Shown: one piece after another, positions 44,968 to 54,082 of the stretch
Layout of the letters: the number at the start of each line of letters is the position of its first letter
How positions within the stretch are numbered: position 1 is the first letter of the stretch
NCBI RefSeq assembly: GCF_003843835.1
Contig: NZ_RKQL01000001.1
Location: 558,001-622,000, forward strand
Direction: 5' to 3'
Source of the DNA: Tibeticola sediminis
GTDB taxonomy: Bacteria; Pseudomonadota; Gammaproteobacteria; Burkholderiales; Burkholderiaceae_C
Length of the DNA: 64,000 nt
Notes under the pieces: generated by a model
Databases searched by the model: none
The model's input: the letters and a program-made list of their open reading frames with translations, nothing else
What the model was told of the DNA's origin: nothing
Translations under genes and position numbers: made by a program

Positions 44968-46008
44968 TCAAAAATCAATGGCCTCGAGCGGCCAGCGCGG
45001 CTGCACGTCGAAGGCGTAGCCGCGTTGCGGGCGCGCCACCCCGGCCTGCACGCGCAGCGCGGCGGCGAGCGCAATCATGGCGCCGTTGTCGGTGCACAAA
45101 TGCAGTTCGGGGTAGTGCACCCGAACGCCGCGGCGCGCGCAGGCCGCGTCGAGCTGGCTGCGCAATGCGCGGTTGGCACCCACGCCGCCGGCGACCACCA
45201 GGCGCTGCAGACCGGTGGCGTCGAGCGCGGCCAGGGACTTCTTCACCAGCACCTCCACGATGGCCGCCTGCGTGCTGGCCGCCAGGTCGGCGCGCACCTG
45301 CGGGTCGTCGAGCGCGGGGCCGAGCTTCTTCACCTGGGTGAGCACCGCCGTCTTGAGACCGGCGAAGGAGAAATCCAGATCGCCGCTGTGCAGCAGCGGC
45401 CGCGGCAGCTTGAAGGCGGCCGGATCACCGCCCTCGGCCAGCGTTGATAGCGCCGGCCCGCCGGGGTACGGCAAACCAAGCAGTTTGGCCGATTTGTCGA
45501 AGGCTTCGCCCGCGGCGTCGTCGATGGTCTCACCCAGCAACTCGTAGCGGCCCACGCCGTCGACCCGCATGAGCTGCGTGTGTCCGCCCGAGACCAGCAG
45601 CGCGACGAACGGAAACTCGGGCGGGTCCGCGCTCAGGAACGGCGAGAGCAGATGGCCCTCGAGGTGATGCACAGGCAGAACGGGTTTTTCGAGCGCCGCC
45701 GCCAGCGCACAGGCCACCCCCGCGCCCACGAGCAGCGCGCCCGCGAGCCCCGGCCCGCGGGTGTAGGCCACCAGGTCGATGGCATCCACGCCGCAGCCCG
45801 CCTCGCGCAGCACCTCGCGGGTGAGCGGCAACACGCGGCGGATGTGGTCACGGCTGGCAAGCTCGGGCACCACGCCGCCATAGGCTTGGTGCATGTCGAT
45901 CTGGCTGTGCAAGGCATGCGCGCGCAAGCGCGGCACCCCCGCACCCAGCGCCTCAACCAGCGCCACCCCGGTTTCATCACAGGAGGATTCGATACCCAGA
46001 ACCAGCAT
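44968..46008 (-). CDS. tsaD: tRNA N6-adenosine threonylcarbamoyltransferase TsaD
   Basis: Catalytic subunit for t6A37 in tRNA, acting with TsaB, TsaE and TsaC; 346 residues. The ASKHA fold motifs are clear: [17 protein letters not shown], metal ligands in [20 protein letters not shown], and [13 protein letters not shown] and [10 protein letters not shown] near the C-terminus. The start is the ATG of [11 protein letters not shown]; the longer open frame overlaps the divergent nasR region. Its partner tsaE is at the other end of this window. Confidence 0.97.
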   Translation of the reverse strand: MLVLGIESSCDETGVALVEALGAGVPRLRAHALHSQIDMHQAYGGVVPELASRDHIRRVLPLTREVLREAGCGVDAIDLVAYTRGPGLAGALLVGAGVACALAAALEKPVLPVHHLEGHLLSPFLSADPPEFPFVALLVSGGHTQLMRVDGVGRYELLGETIDDAAGEAFDKSAKLLGLPYPGGPALSTLAEGGDPAAFKLPRPLLHSGDLDFSFAGLKTAVLTQVKKLGPALDDPQVRADLAASTQAAIVEVLVKKSLAALDATGLQRLVVAGGVGANRALRSQLDAACARRGVRVHYPELHLCTDNGAMIALAAALRVQAGVARPQRGYAFDVQPRWPLEAIDF

Positions 46009-46087
46009 CGGGCGAGTGTACGCGTGGGGAAAGGGTCCCGCGGGAGCGGCAAGACGCGCACGGCACACAACTTGCTGCGATCTCGCC

Positions 46088-47392
46088 ATGTCCAACGTCG
46101 CCGAGCTTGCACACGCGATGAAAACCAGTCTCGACTACCTGATCGACGCCAAGCGCTGCGAGATCGCCGAGCTCAAGCGGCTGGCGCAAACCTCCGGGCT
46201 GGTCGATGGTATCGGCGGCCTCGTGCATGCGCTGCAGCGCGAGCGGGGGCTGTCCAATCTCTACCTCGCCTCGGGCGGCAGCCGCTCCCTTGAAGCACTG
46301 ATGGCGCAACACCGGCTAACCGATCAGCTGGTTCAGTTATCCGCGCAGACCTTCGAGGGGCTGGACGTCGAGGCGCATCCGGCCGCACACGGGGCGCGGC
46401 TGTTTGCACGGGTCGCCTTGGCAGCGCAGGGGCTGTCCGTGCTCGATGCTCTGCGCCAGCGGGTACTGGCCTGTGCAGAGAACACCGTCCGCACCTCTGC
46501 AGCTTACGCGCGGCTCATCGATGCCCTGCTCGCGGTCGTCTTCGAAGCGGCAGACAGCGCGGCGGATCCGGCCATCTCCCGCCTGCTGGTGGCTTTGTTC
46601 AATTTCTCCCAAGGCAAGGAACTCGCCGGGCAGGAGCGTGCCACCGGGTCGGCTCTGTTCGCCGCTGGCCAGGCGCAGGCCGAGGCCCAGCAGCGGCTCA
46701 TGCGGCTGATTGACTCGCAGGAGCGGTGCTTTCTGGTGTTCGCTGAGTTTTCCGGCGAGTCGCTGCGCGCCCGCTGGCGCGACCTGCAGACCGTCGAAGG
46801 CGTCGCCACGCTCGAGCGCCTGCGCCGCGTGCTGCTCAGCACGCCGCCCACACAGCCCCTCGACGTCGAAGCCAGCCAGAGCTGGTTTGACGCCTGCACC
46901 CAACGGCTCGACGCGATGCGCGGCATCGAAGTCGAACTCACGGCCGAACTGCAAGCGCGGTGCCGGGAACGGCTGCGCGCTGCGAACGACGACCTGCGCG
47001 GCCTGCAGACCCGGCTCGCGCGCGGCGAGGCCAGCCTGGGCGCAGACGCGTTCGAATTCTTTGCCGATGCCGTCGGCGGCTCTGCGCCCCCCGTCCAAGC
47101 CAGCGCGGGCGCCGTCGGGCCCCAGCTCGAGCGCTCGGTCCACGAACTCGTCCACGCACAGGCCCAGCAGTTGCAGGCAATGAGCGCCGAACTCGAAGCG
47201 GTGCGGGCGAGCCTACAGGAACGCAAGCTCATCGAACGCGCCAAAGGCGTGTTGATGGCCCACCGACAGCTCAGCGAGGAAGACGCCCACAGCACCCTGC
47301 GACGCCTGGCGATGGACCAGGGTAAGCGCTTGGTGGAGGTCGCAGAAGCGCTGTTGGCCATGGCGCCCATGCTTCCGACTGAGCCCCGCTGA
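46088..47392 (+). CDS. nasR: Nitrate/nitrite-sensing transcription antiterminator (NIT-ANTAR protein)
   Basis: Cytoplasmic regulator of 434 residues. An N-terminal NIT domain (about residues 40-300) is helical and includes [20 protein letters not shown], the family's conserved RERG region involved in nitrate/nitrite sensing. The C-terminal ANTAR domain (about 375-430) reads [20 protein letters not shown], then [19 protein letters not shown], an RNA-binding helical bundle. This domain order is that of Klebsiella NasR. The target is probably the leader just downstream, which carries two hexaloop hairpins and a terminator-like stem. The start is the ATG of [12 protein letters not shown], divergent from tsaD. 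Confidence 0.93.
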   Translation: MSNVAELAHAMKTSLDYLIDAKRCEIAELKRLAQTSGLVDGIGGLVHALQRERGLSNLYLASGGSRSLEALMAQHRLTDQLVQLSAQTFEGLDVEAHPAAHGARLFARVALAAQGLSVLDALRQRVLACAENTVRTSAAYARLIDALLAVVFEAADSAADPAISRLLVALFNFSQGKELAGQERATGSALFAAGQAQAEAQQRLMRLIDSQERCFLVFAEFSGESLRARWRDLQTVEGVATLERLRRVLLSTPPTQPLDVEASQSWFDACTQRLDAMRGIEVELTAELQARCRERLRAANDDLRGLQTRLARGEASLGADAFEFFADAVGGSAPPVQASAGAVGPQLERSVHELVHAQAQQLQAMSAELEAVRASLQERKLIERAKGVLMAHRQLSEEDAHSTLRRLAMDQGKRLVEVAEALLAMAPMLPTEPR

Positions 47393-47548
47393 CCGAGCTG
47401 CTGCAATGCACAAAAAACGGGCCAATTGAACAAGCACGCACCACAACGGCGCGCCGGCAAACCCGTTGTAGGGCATACACCACCAACCCGCTGAGCCAGG
47501 AGGGCCTGCCCGGCCGCCGAAAGCGGCTGATCTTCGGCAAAAGAGCCC

Positions 47549-47564
47549 TGGCACGGTACCTGCA
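47549..47564 (+). promoter_or_regulatory. Sigma-54 (-24/-12) promoter of the nitrate operon
   Basis: TGGCACGGTACCTGCA matches the consensus TGGCACG-N4-TTGCW with a single change (C for the first T of TTGC). The GG and GC dinucleotides have exact spacing. The transcript would start near 47575, leaving a leader of about 130 nt. No convincing NtrC sites could be picked out upstream. The rest of the stretch 47393-47548 holds only GC-rich inverted repeats of unknown meaning. Confidence 0.8.
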
Positions 47565-47583
47565 TATGGTGAACCAACGCGCG

Positions 47584-47599
47584 GGGCCAACGGCGGTCC
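47584..47599 (+). promoter_or_regulatory. ANTAR-type RNA hairpin P1
   Basis: GGGCC-AACGGC-GGTCC: a 5-bp stem (with one G-U pair) closing a six-base loop. The loop has A at position 1 and G at position 4, the signature bases of ANTAR-recognised hexaloops. It lies about 9 nt into the predicted leader RNA. Confidence 0.8.
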
Positions 47600-47611
47600 G
47601 GCGCGATCCAA

Positions 47612-47625
47612 GGACAACGGCGTCC
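47612..47625 (+). promoter_or_regulatory. ANTAR-type RNA hairpin P2
   Basis: GGAC-AACGGC-GTCC: a perfect 4-bp stem with a hexaloop identical to that of P1, 12 nt downstream of it. Bases 47616-47625 are also the 5' arm of the following terminator-like stem, so P2 and that stem are mutually exclusive. Confidence 0.82.
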
Positions 47626-47691
47626 GTTGCTCGACCCAGAACCAGGGTCAAGCGATGGACGCCGTTTGCGTTTCCGGTATCTGGTTTTTTT
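47616..47691 (+). terminator. Leader terminator/attenuator of the nitrate operon
   Basis: AACGGCGTCC (47616-47625) pairs perfectly with GGACGCCGTT (47657-47666), and GACCC/GGGTC form an inner stem. This makes one long hairpin followed by a weak T-rich stretch. A T-run is present at 47684-47691; an alternative stem AGAACCAG/CTGGTTTT leads directly into it. The hairpin ends 17 bp before the ribosome binding site of nrtA. Which of the two stems terminates cannot be decided from the sequence. Confidence 0.72.
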
Positions 47692-47707
47692 GCTCTAGGA
47701 GAGTCCC

Positions 47708-48976
47708 ATGTCTGCCAAGCCCATCCCCCTCGTTACGACGCCGACCCGTGAAGCCGCCACGACACGGCGTCGTTTCATGCGCACCGCAGGCGGCGCGGCC
47801 TTGTTCGCGAGCCTGGGCTACCACCCCGTTTGGGCCGCTGGCTCGGACGCGCCGGAGAAGAAGGAGGTGAAGATCGGCTTCATTCCACTGACCGACTGTG
47901 CCAGTGTGGTCATGGCCAATGTGCTCGGCTTTGACAAAAAGTACGGCGTCACCATCGTGCCGACCAAGGAAGCCAGCTGGGCTGGCGTGCGCGACAAGCT
48001 GGTCAACGGGGAACTGGATTTCGCCCATGTGCTCTACGGCCTGGTGTACGGCGTACACATGGGCACGGCCGGGCCGAAGAAAGACATGGCCGTGCTCATG
48101 GGCATCAACCACAACGGCCAGGGGATCAGCCTGTCCAAGGCGCTGGCCGACAAGGGCGCGGTCGACGGCCCATCGCTCAAGAAGTACATGGCCGCGAACC
48201 CTCGTGAATACACCTTCGCCGGCACCTTCCCCACCGGCACACACGCCATGTGGATGCACTACTGGCTGGCGGCGGCGGGCATCAACCCGCTTTCGGGCGC
48301 CAAGCTGATCACCGTGCCGCCACCGCAGATGGTCGCCAACATGCGCGTGGGCAACATGGACGGCTTCTGTGTCGGCGAGCCCTGGAACCACCGCGCCATC
48401 ATGGACGGCATCGGCATCACCGCCAACACCACGCAGGACATCTGGAAAGACCACCCCGAAAAAGTGCTGGGTACGACGGCCGAGTTCACCCAGAAATACC
48501 CCAATACGACGCGCGCCGTGATGATGGCAGTGCTCGAAGCCAGCCGCTGGATCGACGCCTCCCTGCAAAACAAACTGAAGATGGCTGAAACAGTGGCGCA
48601 AAAGTCCTACATCAACACCGATGTCAACGCCATCAACCAGCGCATCTTGGGCCGCTACCAAAACGGCCTGGGCAAGACCTGGGACGACCCCAACCACATG
48701 AAGTTCTTCAATGACGGCAAGGTCAACTTCCCCTACCTGTCCGACGGCATGTGGTTTATCACCCAGCACAAGCGTTGGGGCCTGATCAAGAGCCACCCCG
48801 ACTACCTCGCCATCGCCAAACAGGTCAACCAGATCGAGCTCTACAAGTCGGTCGCCAGCGCGATGGGCATCAGCGTGCCCAAAGACCCCATGCGCAGCAG
48901 CAAGCTGATGGACGGCGTGGTCTGGGACGGCAAGGACCCTGCCAAGTACGCCGAATCGTTTGCCATCAAGGCGTGA
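47708..48976 (+). CDS. nrtA: Nitrate ABC transporter substrate-binding protein
   Basis: Periplasmic nitrate/nitrite-binding protein of the NrtA/CmpA family, 422 residues. A twin-arginine signal TTRRRFMRTAGGAALFA precedes the mature domain. Motifs include KIGFIPLTDCASVVMANVLG, FPTGTHAMWMHYWL, and VGEPWNHRAI, which form the anion site. An AGGAG ribosome binding site lies 6 bp upstream of ATG. It is the first gene of the nitrate operon, directly after the attenuator leader. Confidence 0.95.
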   Translation: MSAKPIPLVTTPTREAATTRRRFMRTAGGAALFASLGYHPVWAAGSDAPEKKEVKIGFIPLTDCASVVMANVLGFDKKYGVTIVPTKEASWAGVRDKLVNGELDFAHVLYGLVYGVHMGTAGPKKDMAVLMGINHNGQGISLSKALADKGAVDGPSLKKYMAANPREYTFAGTFPTGTHAMWMHYWLAAAGINPLSGAKLITVPPPQMVANMRVGNMDGFCVGEPWNHRAIMDGIGITANTTQDIWKDHPEKVLGTTAEFTQKYPNTTRAVMMAVLEASRWIDASLQNKLKMAETVAQKSYINTDVNAINQRILGRYQNGLGKTWDDPNHMKFFNDGKVNFPYLSDGMWFITQHKRWGLIKSHPDYLAIAKQVNQIELYKSVASAMGISVPKDPMRSSKLMDGVVWDGKDPAKYAESFAIKA

Positions 48977-49002
48977 AACCCCTCACCCCAGGAGTCACCA
49001 CC

Positions 49003-49950
49003 ATGGTCAGCGCCGTCTTTCACGGGCCCTTCGATGGCCCGGCCACCCCGCCAATTGCTTCTAATTCAATAGCAGAAACACACCATTCCACGACGGGGTC
49101 CATGCAAAATCTTTCAAAAACCACAGCTGCAGCACCCGCGCTTGCCCAGACAGACGAGCGGCGTGGCCCAACACGGGATTTTTGGCTGCTCGTCCTCCCA
49201 CCCTTCGTCGGTCTGAGCTTGCTGGTGGTGTTGTGGGCGCTGGTGGCCATCTCCACGGCCGGCCGCATCCCCAGCCCGCTCGAGACCTGGAAGCAGGCGG
49301 TCGAGGTGTTCTCTGACCCGTTTTACCGCAACGGCCCGAACGACCAGGGCGTGGGCTGGAACGTGCTGATGTCCCTACAACGCGTGGCGCTGGGCTTTGG
49401 CCTCGCGGCGCTGGTCGGAATACCCGCCGGCTTTGCAATTGGGCGCTTCACGTTCCTCGCACGCATGTTCAACCCAATCATCAGCCTGCTGCGTCCGGTC
49501 TCGCCCCTGGCCTGGCTGCCGATCGGCCTGCTGATGTTCAAAGGGGCCAACCCAGCTGCGATCTGGACCATTTTCATCTGCTCGATCTGGCCCATGGTCA
49601 TCAATACCGCCGTCGGCGTGCAGCGGGTGCCGCAGGACTACATGAACGTGGCCCGCGTGCTGCAACTCTCCGAATGGAAGATTCTCACCAAGATCCTCTT
49701 CCCATCCGTACTGCCCTACATGCTCACCGGGGTACGGCTGGCCGTGGGAACCGCCTGGTTGGTGATCGTCGCCGCCGAGATGTTGACCGGCGGCGTGGGC
49801 ATTGGCTTCTGGGTCTGGGACGAGTGGAACAACCTCAACGTCAAGAACATCATCGTGGCCATCTTCGTGATCGGCATCGTCGGGCTGGTGCTCGAGTTCG
49901 CCCTCATCAAGCTCGCCAGCGCCTTCACGTTCGACGAGGTGAAATCATGA
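49003..49950 (+). CDS. nrtB: Nitrate ABC transporter permease
   Basis: Inner-membrane permease of the NrtB/SsuC/TauC family, 315 residues with six helices. The N-terminal 60 residues are polar and contain an in-frame micro-repeat (49054-49073) encoding IASNS. The core starts near FWLLVLPPFVGLSLLVVLWA. The EAA-type loop reads INTAVGVQRVPQDYMNVARV. The start ATG has AGGAG 9 bp upstream; a second ATG (MQNLSKTTAAAP) at 49102 is a possible alternative that would remove the repeat-derived segment. It overlaps the ATPase gene by 4 bp. Confidence 0.93.
   Translation: MVSAVFHGPFDGPATPPIASNSIAETHHSTTGSMQNLSKTTAAAPALAQTDERRGPTRDFWLLVLPPFVGLSLLVVLWALVAISTAGRIPSPLETWKQAVEVFSDPFYRNGPNDQGVGWNVLMSLQRVALGFGLAALVGIPAGFAIGRFTFLARMFNPIISLLRPVSPLAWLPIGLLMFKGANPAAIWTIFICSIWPMVINTAVGVQRVPQDYMNVARVLQLSEWKILTKILFPSVLPYMLTGVRLAVGTAWLVIVAAEMLTGGVGIGFWVWDEWNNLNVKNIIVAIFVIGIVGLVLEFALIKLASAFTFDEVKS
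49054..49073 (+). repeat. AT-rich 20-bp micro-repeat in the nrtB N-terminus
   Basis: ATTGCTTCTAATTCAATAGC, nearly identical to the copy in miaA and encoding the same IASNS peptide. It sits in the non-conserved N-terminal extension. Confidence 0.65.
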
Positions 49951-50783
49951 ACGCACCCAAGACCAGCCGATATATCGAAATCCAGGGCGTGGCGCAAACC
50001 TTCAAAACCAAGAAGGGACCGTTTCAAGCCCTGCGCGACATCAACCTGACGATCGGCAAGGGTGAATTCGTGGCCCTCATCGGTCACTCGGGCTGCGGAA
50101 AATCCACGCTGCTCAACCTCATCGCCGGGCTCACCGCTCCCAGCGCCGGGGTGCTGCTCTGTGACAACCGGGAAGTCGCCGGGCCCGGCCCCGAGCGGGC
50201 TGTGGTGTTCCAGAACCACTCGCTGCTGCCCTGGCTGACCTGCTGGGAAAACGTGCATCTGGGTGTCGAGCGAGTCTTTGGCGCCGCCAACAAAAGCACA
50301 GGTGTAGCCGCGGAGTCCAGGGCGCAACTGCGCCAGCGCACCGATGCCGCGCTCGCGCTCGTGGGCCTAACCCACGCTGCGCAGAAGCGCCCCGGCGAGA
50401 TTTCCGGGGGGATGAAGCAGCGCGTGGGCATCGCGCGCGCGCTGGCCATGGAGCCCAAGGTGCTGCTGATGGACGAGCCCTTCGGCGCACTCGATGCGCT
50501 GACCCGCGCCAAGCTGCAGGACGAGCTGCTCGAAATCGTAGCCAAGACCCAGGCCACGGTGGTCATGGTCACGCACGATGTGGACGAAGCCGTGCTGTTG
50601 AGCGACAAGATTGTGATGATGACCAATGGACCGGCCGCGACCATCGGTGAAGTGCTGCCGGTGCATCTACCCCGCCCGCGTAACCGGGTCGAACTGGCCG
50701 AGAACCCCGCCTACCTGCATTGCCGCAAAGCGGTGATCGACTTCCTCTACGCGCGCCAGGCGCACGTGGAAAAAGCCGCTTGA
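49947..50783 (+). CDS. nrtD: Nitrate ABC transporter ATP-binding protein
   Basis: ATPase of the nitrate importer, 278 residues. Walker A GHSGCGKST (about residues 46-54), the Q-loop VVFQNHSLLPWLT, signature ISGGMKQRVGIARAL (about 150-165), Walker B VLLMDEPFGALD and the switch His in MVTHDVDEA are all present. Its ATG overlaps the nrtB stop. There is no separate NrtC-like fused ATPase, so NrtD probably works as a homodimer. Confidence 0.94.
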   Translation: MNAPKTSRYIEIQGVAQTFKTKKGPFQALRDINLTIGKGEFVALIGHSGCGKSTLLNLIAGLTAPSAGVLLCDNREVAGPGPERAVVFQNHSLLPWLTCWENVHLGVERVFGAANKSTGVAAESRAQLRQRTDAALALVGLTHAAQKRPGEISGGMKQRVGIARALAMEPKVLLMDEPFGALDALTRAKLQDELLEIVAKTQATVVMVTHDVDEAVLLSDKIVMMTNGPAATIGEVLPVHLPRPRNRVELAENPAYLHCRKAVIDFLYARQAHVEKAA

Positions 50784-50793
50784 GGAGCACCCC

Positions 50794-53268
50794 ATGGATA
50801 TGCGCGTCAACCCCAAGGCAAAAATGAAACTGGTGATGGTCGGCAACGGCATGGCCGGTGTGCGCACGCTTGAAGAGCTGCTCCGGATCGCGCCGGACCT
50901 GTATGACATCACGGTCTTCGGCGCCGAACCGCACCCCAACTACAACCGCATCCTGCTCTCGCCGGTGCTGGCCGGCGAACAGACGCTGGAAGAGATCGTG
51001 CTGAACGACTGGTCCTGGTACACCGAGCACGGCATCGCGCTCAATGCCGGCTTCCTGGTGACCGAGGTCGATCGCGTCAAGCGCTTGGTGACCGGCGTGA
51101 ACGCGCAAGGTGAGACCGTCACCGCTGGCTATGACCGCCTGATCATGGCAACCGGCTCCAAGCCCTTCATCCTGCCCATCCCTGGCAAGGACCTGGAGGG
51201 GGTGCTGGCCTACCGCGACATTGCCGACACCCAGGCCATGATCGAAGCGGCGCAGAAGTACCGGCACGCCGTCGTGATCGGCGGCGGGCTGCTGGGCCTC
51301 GAAGCAGCCAATGGCCTGCTCAAGCGCGGTATGCAGGTCAGCGTGGTGCACGTCGCGCCCTGGCTGATGGAGCGCCAGCTCGACGAGGTCGCGGGCAAGC
51401 TGCTGCAACAGTCGCTCGAGGCGCGCGGCATGCAGTTCCTGATCGGCGCGCAGACGCAAGAACTGGTGGGTGGCACCGATGGGCGGGTCCGGGCGGTCCG
51501 GTTCAAGGATGGACGCGAGGTGCCGGCCGACCTGGTGGTGATGGCCGTCGGCATCCGTCCCAACACCGAGTTGGCCGAGAAGATGCGCCTGCATGTCAAC
51601 CGCGGCATCGTGGTCAGCGACACGATGCAGACCGTGACCGACCCCCGCATCTATGCGGTGGGCGAATGCGCGTCGCACCGCGGCGTCGCCTATGGTCTGG
51701 TGGCACCGCTGTACGAGCAAGCCAAGGTGCTGGCCACGCACTTGGCCGAGTTCGGCATCGGCCGCTATACCGGTTCACTCACCTCCACCAAGCTCAAGGT
51801 CACCGGCATTGACTTGTTCAGCGCCGGCGACTTCATGGGCGGTGAGGGCTGCGAAGAAATCGTTCTGTCTGACCCGATCGGTGGGGTCTACAAAAAACTC
51901 GTCATCAAAGACGACCGGCTCGTCGGCGCCTGCCTGTATGGCGACACGGTGGACGGCAGTTGGTACTTCAAGTTGCTGCGGGAAGGCCGCAAGATCCACG
52001 ACATCCGTGACAAGCTGATGTTCGGCGAGAGCAACATCGGCGACACGGGCCACCAGGGCCAGAACAAAGCTGCGGCCATGGCCGACAGCGACGAGGTCTG
52101 CGGCTGCAACGGCGTGACCAAGGGTGCCATCTGCAAAGCCATTCAAGAAAAAGGCCTCTTTACCCTCGACGAAGTGCGTAAACACACCAAGGCCAGTGCG
52201 TCATGCGGTTCCTGCACCGGCCTGGTCGAGCAGCTCTTGATGTTTACCGCCGGCGGTGACTACTCGGCCACGCCGAAAAAGAAGGCCATTTGCGGCTGCA
52301 CGGATCACAGCCACCAGCAGGTCCGAGACGCCATCCGGGCGCAGAAGCTGCTGACGATTGCCGACACCATGCGCTTCCTGGAATGGCGCACGCCCAATGG
52401 CTGCGCCACCTGCCGTCCGGCCATCAACTACTACCTCATCTCCACCTGGCCCAAAGAGGCCAAGGACGATCCGCAGAGCCGCTTCATCAACGAGCGCGCC
52501 CACGCCAACATCCAGAAAGACGGCACCTACTCCGTTGTCCCGCGCATGTGGGGTGGCGAGACCACCGCCGCCGAGCTGCGCCGAATCGCCGACGTCGTTG
52601 ACAAGTACCGAATTCCCACGGTGAAGGTCACGGGCGGGCAGCGCATCGACCTCCTGGGCGTCAAACAAGAGGACCTGGCCAACGTCTGGCGCGACATCGG
52701 CATGCCCAGCGGCCACGCCTATGCCAAGGCGCTGCGCACCGTCAAGACCTGTGTCGGCAGCGAGTGGTGCCGCATGGGCACGCAGGACAGCACGCAGATG
52801 GGCAAGGATCTAGAGCGCGCCCTTTGGCGCATGTACGCGCCGCACAAGGTCAAGCTCGCCGTCAGCGGTTGCCCCCGAAACTGCGCCGAAGCCGGCATCA
52901 AGGACGTGGGCGTGATCGGCGTGGACAGCGGCTGGGAAATCTACGTCGCCGGTAACGGCGGCATCAAGACCGAAGTGGCGCAGTTCCTCGTCAAGGTCAA
53001 GACGCCGCAGGAGGTACTGGAATACAGCGGTGCTTTCCTCCAGCTCTACCGCCTCGAAGGCTGGTACCTGGAACGCACCGTGCACTACGTCGGCCGCGTC
53101 GGTCTGGACTATGTCAAACAGCGCATCGTTGAAGACGCCGAGGGGCGCCGGGCGCTGTGGGAGCAGCTTCAGTTCGCGCTCGACGGCGAGCCCGACCCCT
53201 GGCTCGAACTCGACAAAGCGGCTGTGGACACCCGGCAGTTCCAGCCGGTCGCGGTTGTCGAGGCTTGA
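50794..53268 (+). CDS. nirB: Assimilatory nitrite reductase [NAD(P)H] large subunit
   Basis: Reduces nitrite to ammonium with NAD(P)H; cytoplasmic, 824 residues. Order of domains: FAD-binding (VGNGMAG at about 16-22) and NAD-binding pyridine nucleotide-disulfide region; two BFD-like [2Fe-2S] segments (CGCNGVTKG...CGSC near 435-470 and CGCTDHSHQ...CATC near 499-540); and the siroheme/[4Fe-4S] domain with SEWCRMGTQDST near 656 and VSGCPRNCAEAGI near 690. It starts 10 bp after nrtD. The small subunit nirD follows, separated by an extra gene. Siroheme is provided through cobA in the same operon. Confidence 0.96.
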   Translation: MDMRVNPKAKMKLVMVGNGMAGVRTLEELLRIAPDLYDITVFGAEPHPNYNRILLSPVLAGEQTLEEIVLNDWSWYTEHGIALNAGFLVTEVDRVKRLVTGVNAQGETVTAGYDRLIMATGSKPFILPIPGKDLEGVLAYRDIADTQAMIEAAQKYRHAVVIGGGLLGLEAANGLLKRGMQVSVVHVAPWLMERQLDEVAGKLLQQSLEARGMQFLIGAQTQELVGGTDGRVRAVRFKDGREVPADLVVMAVGIRPNTELAEKMRLHVNRGIVVSDTMQTVTDPRIYAVGECASHRGVAYGLVAPLYEQAKVLATHLAEFGIGRYTGSLTSTKLKVTGIDLFSAGDFMGGEGCEEIVLSDPIGGVYKKLVIKDDRLVGACLYGDTVDGSWYFKLLREGRKIHDIRDKLMFGESNIGDTGHQGQNKAAAMADSDEVCGCNGVTKGAICKAIQEKGLFTLDEVRKHTKASASCGSCTGLVEQLLMFTAGGDYSATPKKKAICGCTDHSHQQVRDAIRAQKLLTIADTMRFLEWRTPNGCATCRPAINYYLISTWPKEAKDDPQSRFINERAHANIQKDGTYSVVPRMWGGETTAAELRRIADVVDKYRIPTVKVTGGQRIDLLGVKQEDLANVWRDIGMPSGHAYAKALRTVKTCVGSEWCRMGTQDSTQMGKDLERALWRMYAPHKVKLAVSGCPRNCAEAGIKDVGVIGVDSGWEIYVAGNGGIKTEVAQFLVKVKTPQEVLEYSGAFLQLYRLEGWYLERTVHYVGRVGLDYVKQRIVEDAEGRRALWEQLQFALDGEPDPWLELDKAAVDTRQFQPVAVVEA

Positions 53269-53277
53269 GGACTGACC

Positions 53278-54069
53278 ATGAAACGACGCGACCTGCTGAT
53301 TCTGTCCACGGCCTTGCCGCTGCTCGCGCAAGCCCAGGTCAGCGACCTCTCCGATGCCATCAACAAGGCCGGCCGTCAGCGTATGCTCTCGCAGCGCATG
53401 GCGAAGGCTTGGTTCGCATTGCTCCACAAGACTGAGGTCCGATCGGCCCAGGACGTGCTTGACAAGTCGATGGCGCTGTTCGACCGCCAATTGGTCGAAC
53501 TGAAGGCCTTTGCGCCGTCCAGCGAAATCCTCAAGACCTACACCGGTCTTGATGCGGCCTGGAGCGAATACAAGACCGCGCTTGTTGGTGCCTCGCCAAG
53601 CAAGACTGGCGCGGCCGCTGTGCTCAAAGCGGACGCCCTCGTTCTTGCCTTGGCACACCAGGGCACACTGCAATACGAGGCTGCCATGGGCCGACCGCTC
53701 GGCAAGCTGGTCAACATCGCCGGCCGCCAGCGCATGCTGTCGCAGCGAATGGCGAAGTTCTACTACGCAGCGGTGTTGTCCGTCGATGCCTCAACAGCAG
53801 TTGCGGAGATTGCCAAGGCCCGCAGCGAGTTCACTTCCGCGATGACGACGCTGCGTGGTGCACCCGAAGCGACGCCCCGCATCCGCGATGAGCTCAACTT
53901 AGCCGATGGTCAGTGGATCTTCTTTGACCAGGCCCTGGATCGCCTGCAGTCGGGAACAGCGGCAGCAGCCACCGCCAAGTCGCTGTCCGACGTTTTCGTA
54001 ACCAGCGAGAACCTGTTGAGCGTCATGGATCGCGCGACCAACCTCTACGCCAGCCTGAAGTCCTCATAA
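53278..54069 (+). CDS. Exported protein with two PilJ/NarX-type N-terminal (P-box-like) modules
   Basis: Predicted periplasmic helical protein of 263 residues. The short signal peptide ends near AQAQV. The remainder has two repeated modules, each opening with the same sequence: INKAGRQRMLSQRMAKAW near residue 24 and VNIAGRQRMLSQRMAKFYYA near residue 142. Modules of this type form the sensory N-terminus of PilJ chemoreceptors and resemble the nitrate-binding P-box of NarX/NarQ sensors. No transmembrane, kinase or methyl-accepting part follows. It lies between nirB and nirD, 9 and 13 bp from them, so it is part of the operon. A role as a free nitrate/nitrite-binding or accessory protein is inferred. 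Confidence 0.75.
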   Translation: MKRRDLLILSTALPLLAQAQVSDLSDAINKAGRQRMLSQRMAKAWFALLHKTEVRSAQDVLDKSMALFDRQLVELKAFAPSSEILKTYTGLDAAWSEYKTALVGASPSKTGAAAVLKADALVLALAHQGTLQYEAAMGRPLGKLVNIAGRQRMLSQRMAKFYYAAVLSVDASTAVAEIAKARSEFTSAMTTLRGAPEATPRIRDELNLADGQWIFFDQALDRLQSGTAAAATAKSLSDVFVTSENLLSVMDRATNLYASLKSS

Positions 54070-54082
54070 CCAAGAAAACGCC

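Noticed and set aside
47393-47548. NtrC binding sites upstream of the sigma-54 promoter
   Set aside because: Only partial GCAC half-sites are visible, none with the spacing and symmetry of the TGCACC-N5-GGTGCA consensus.
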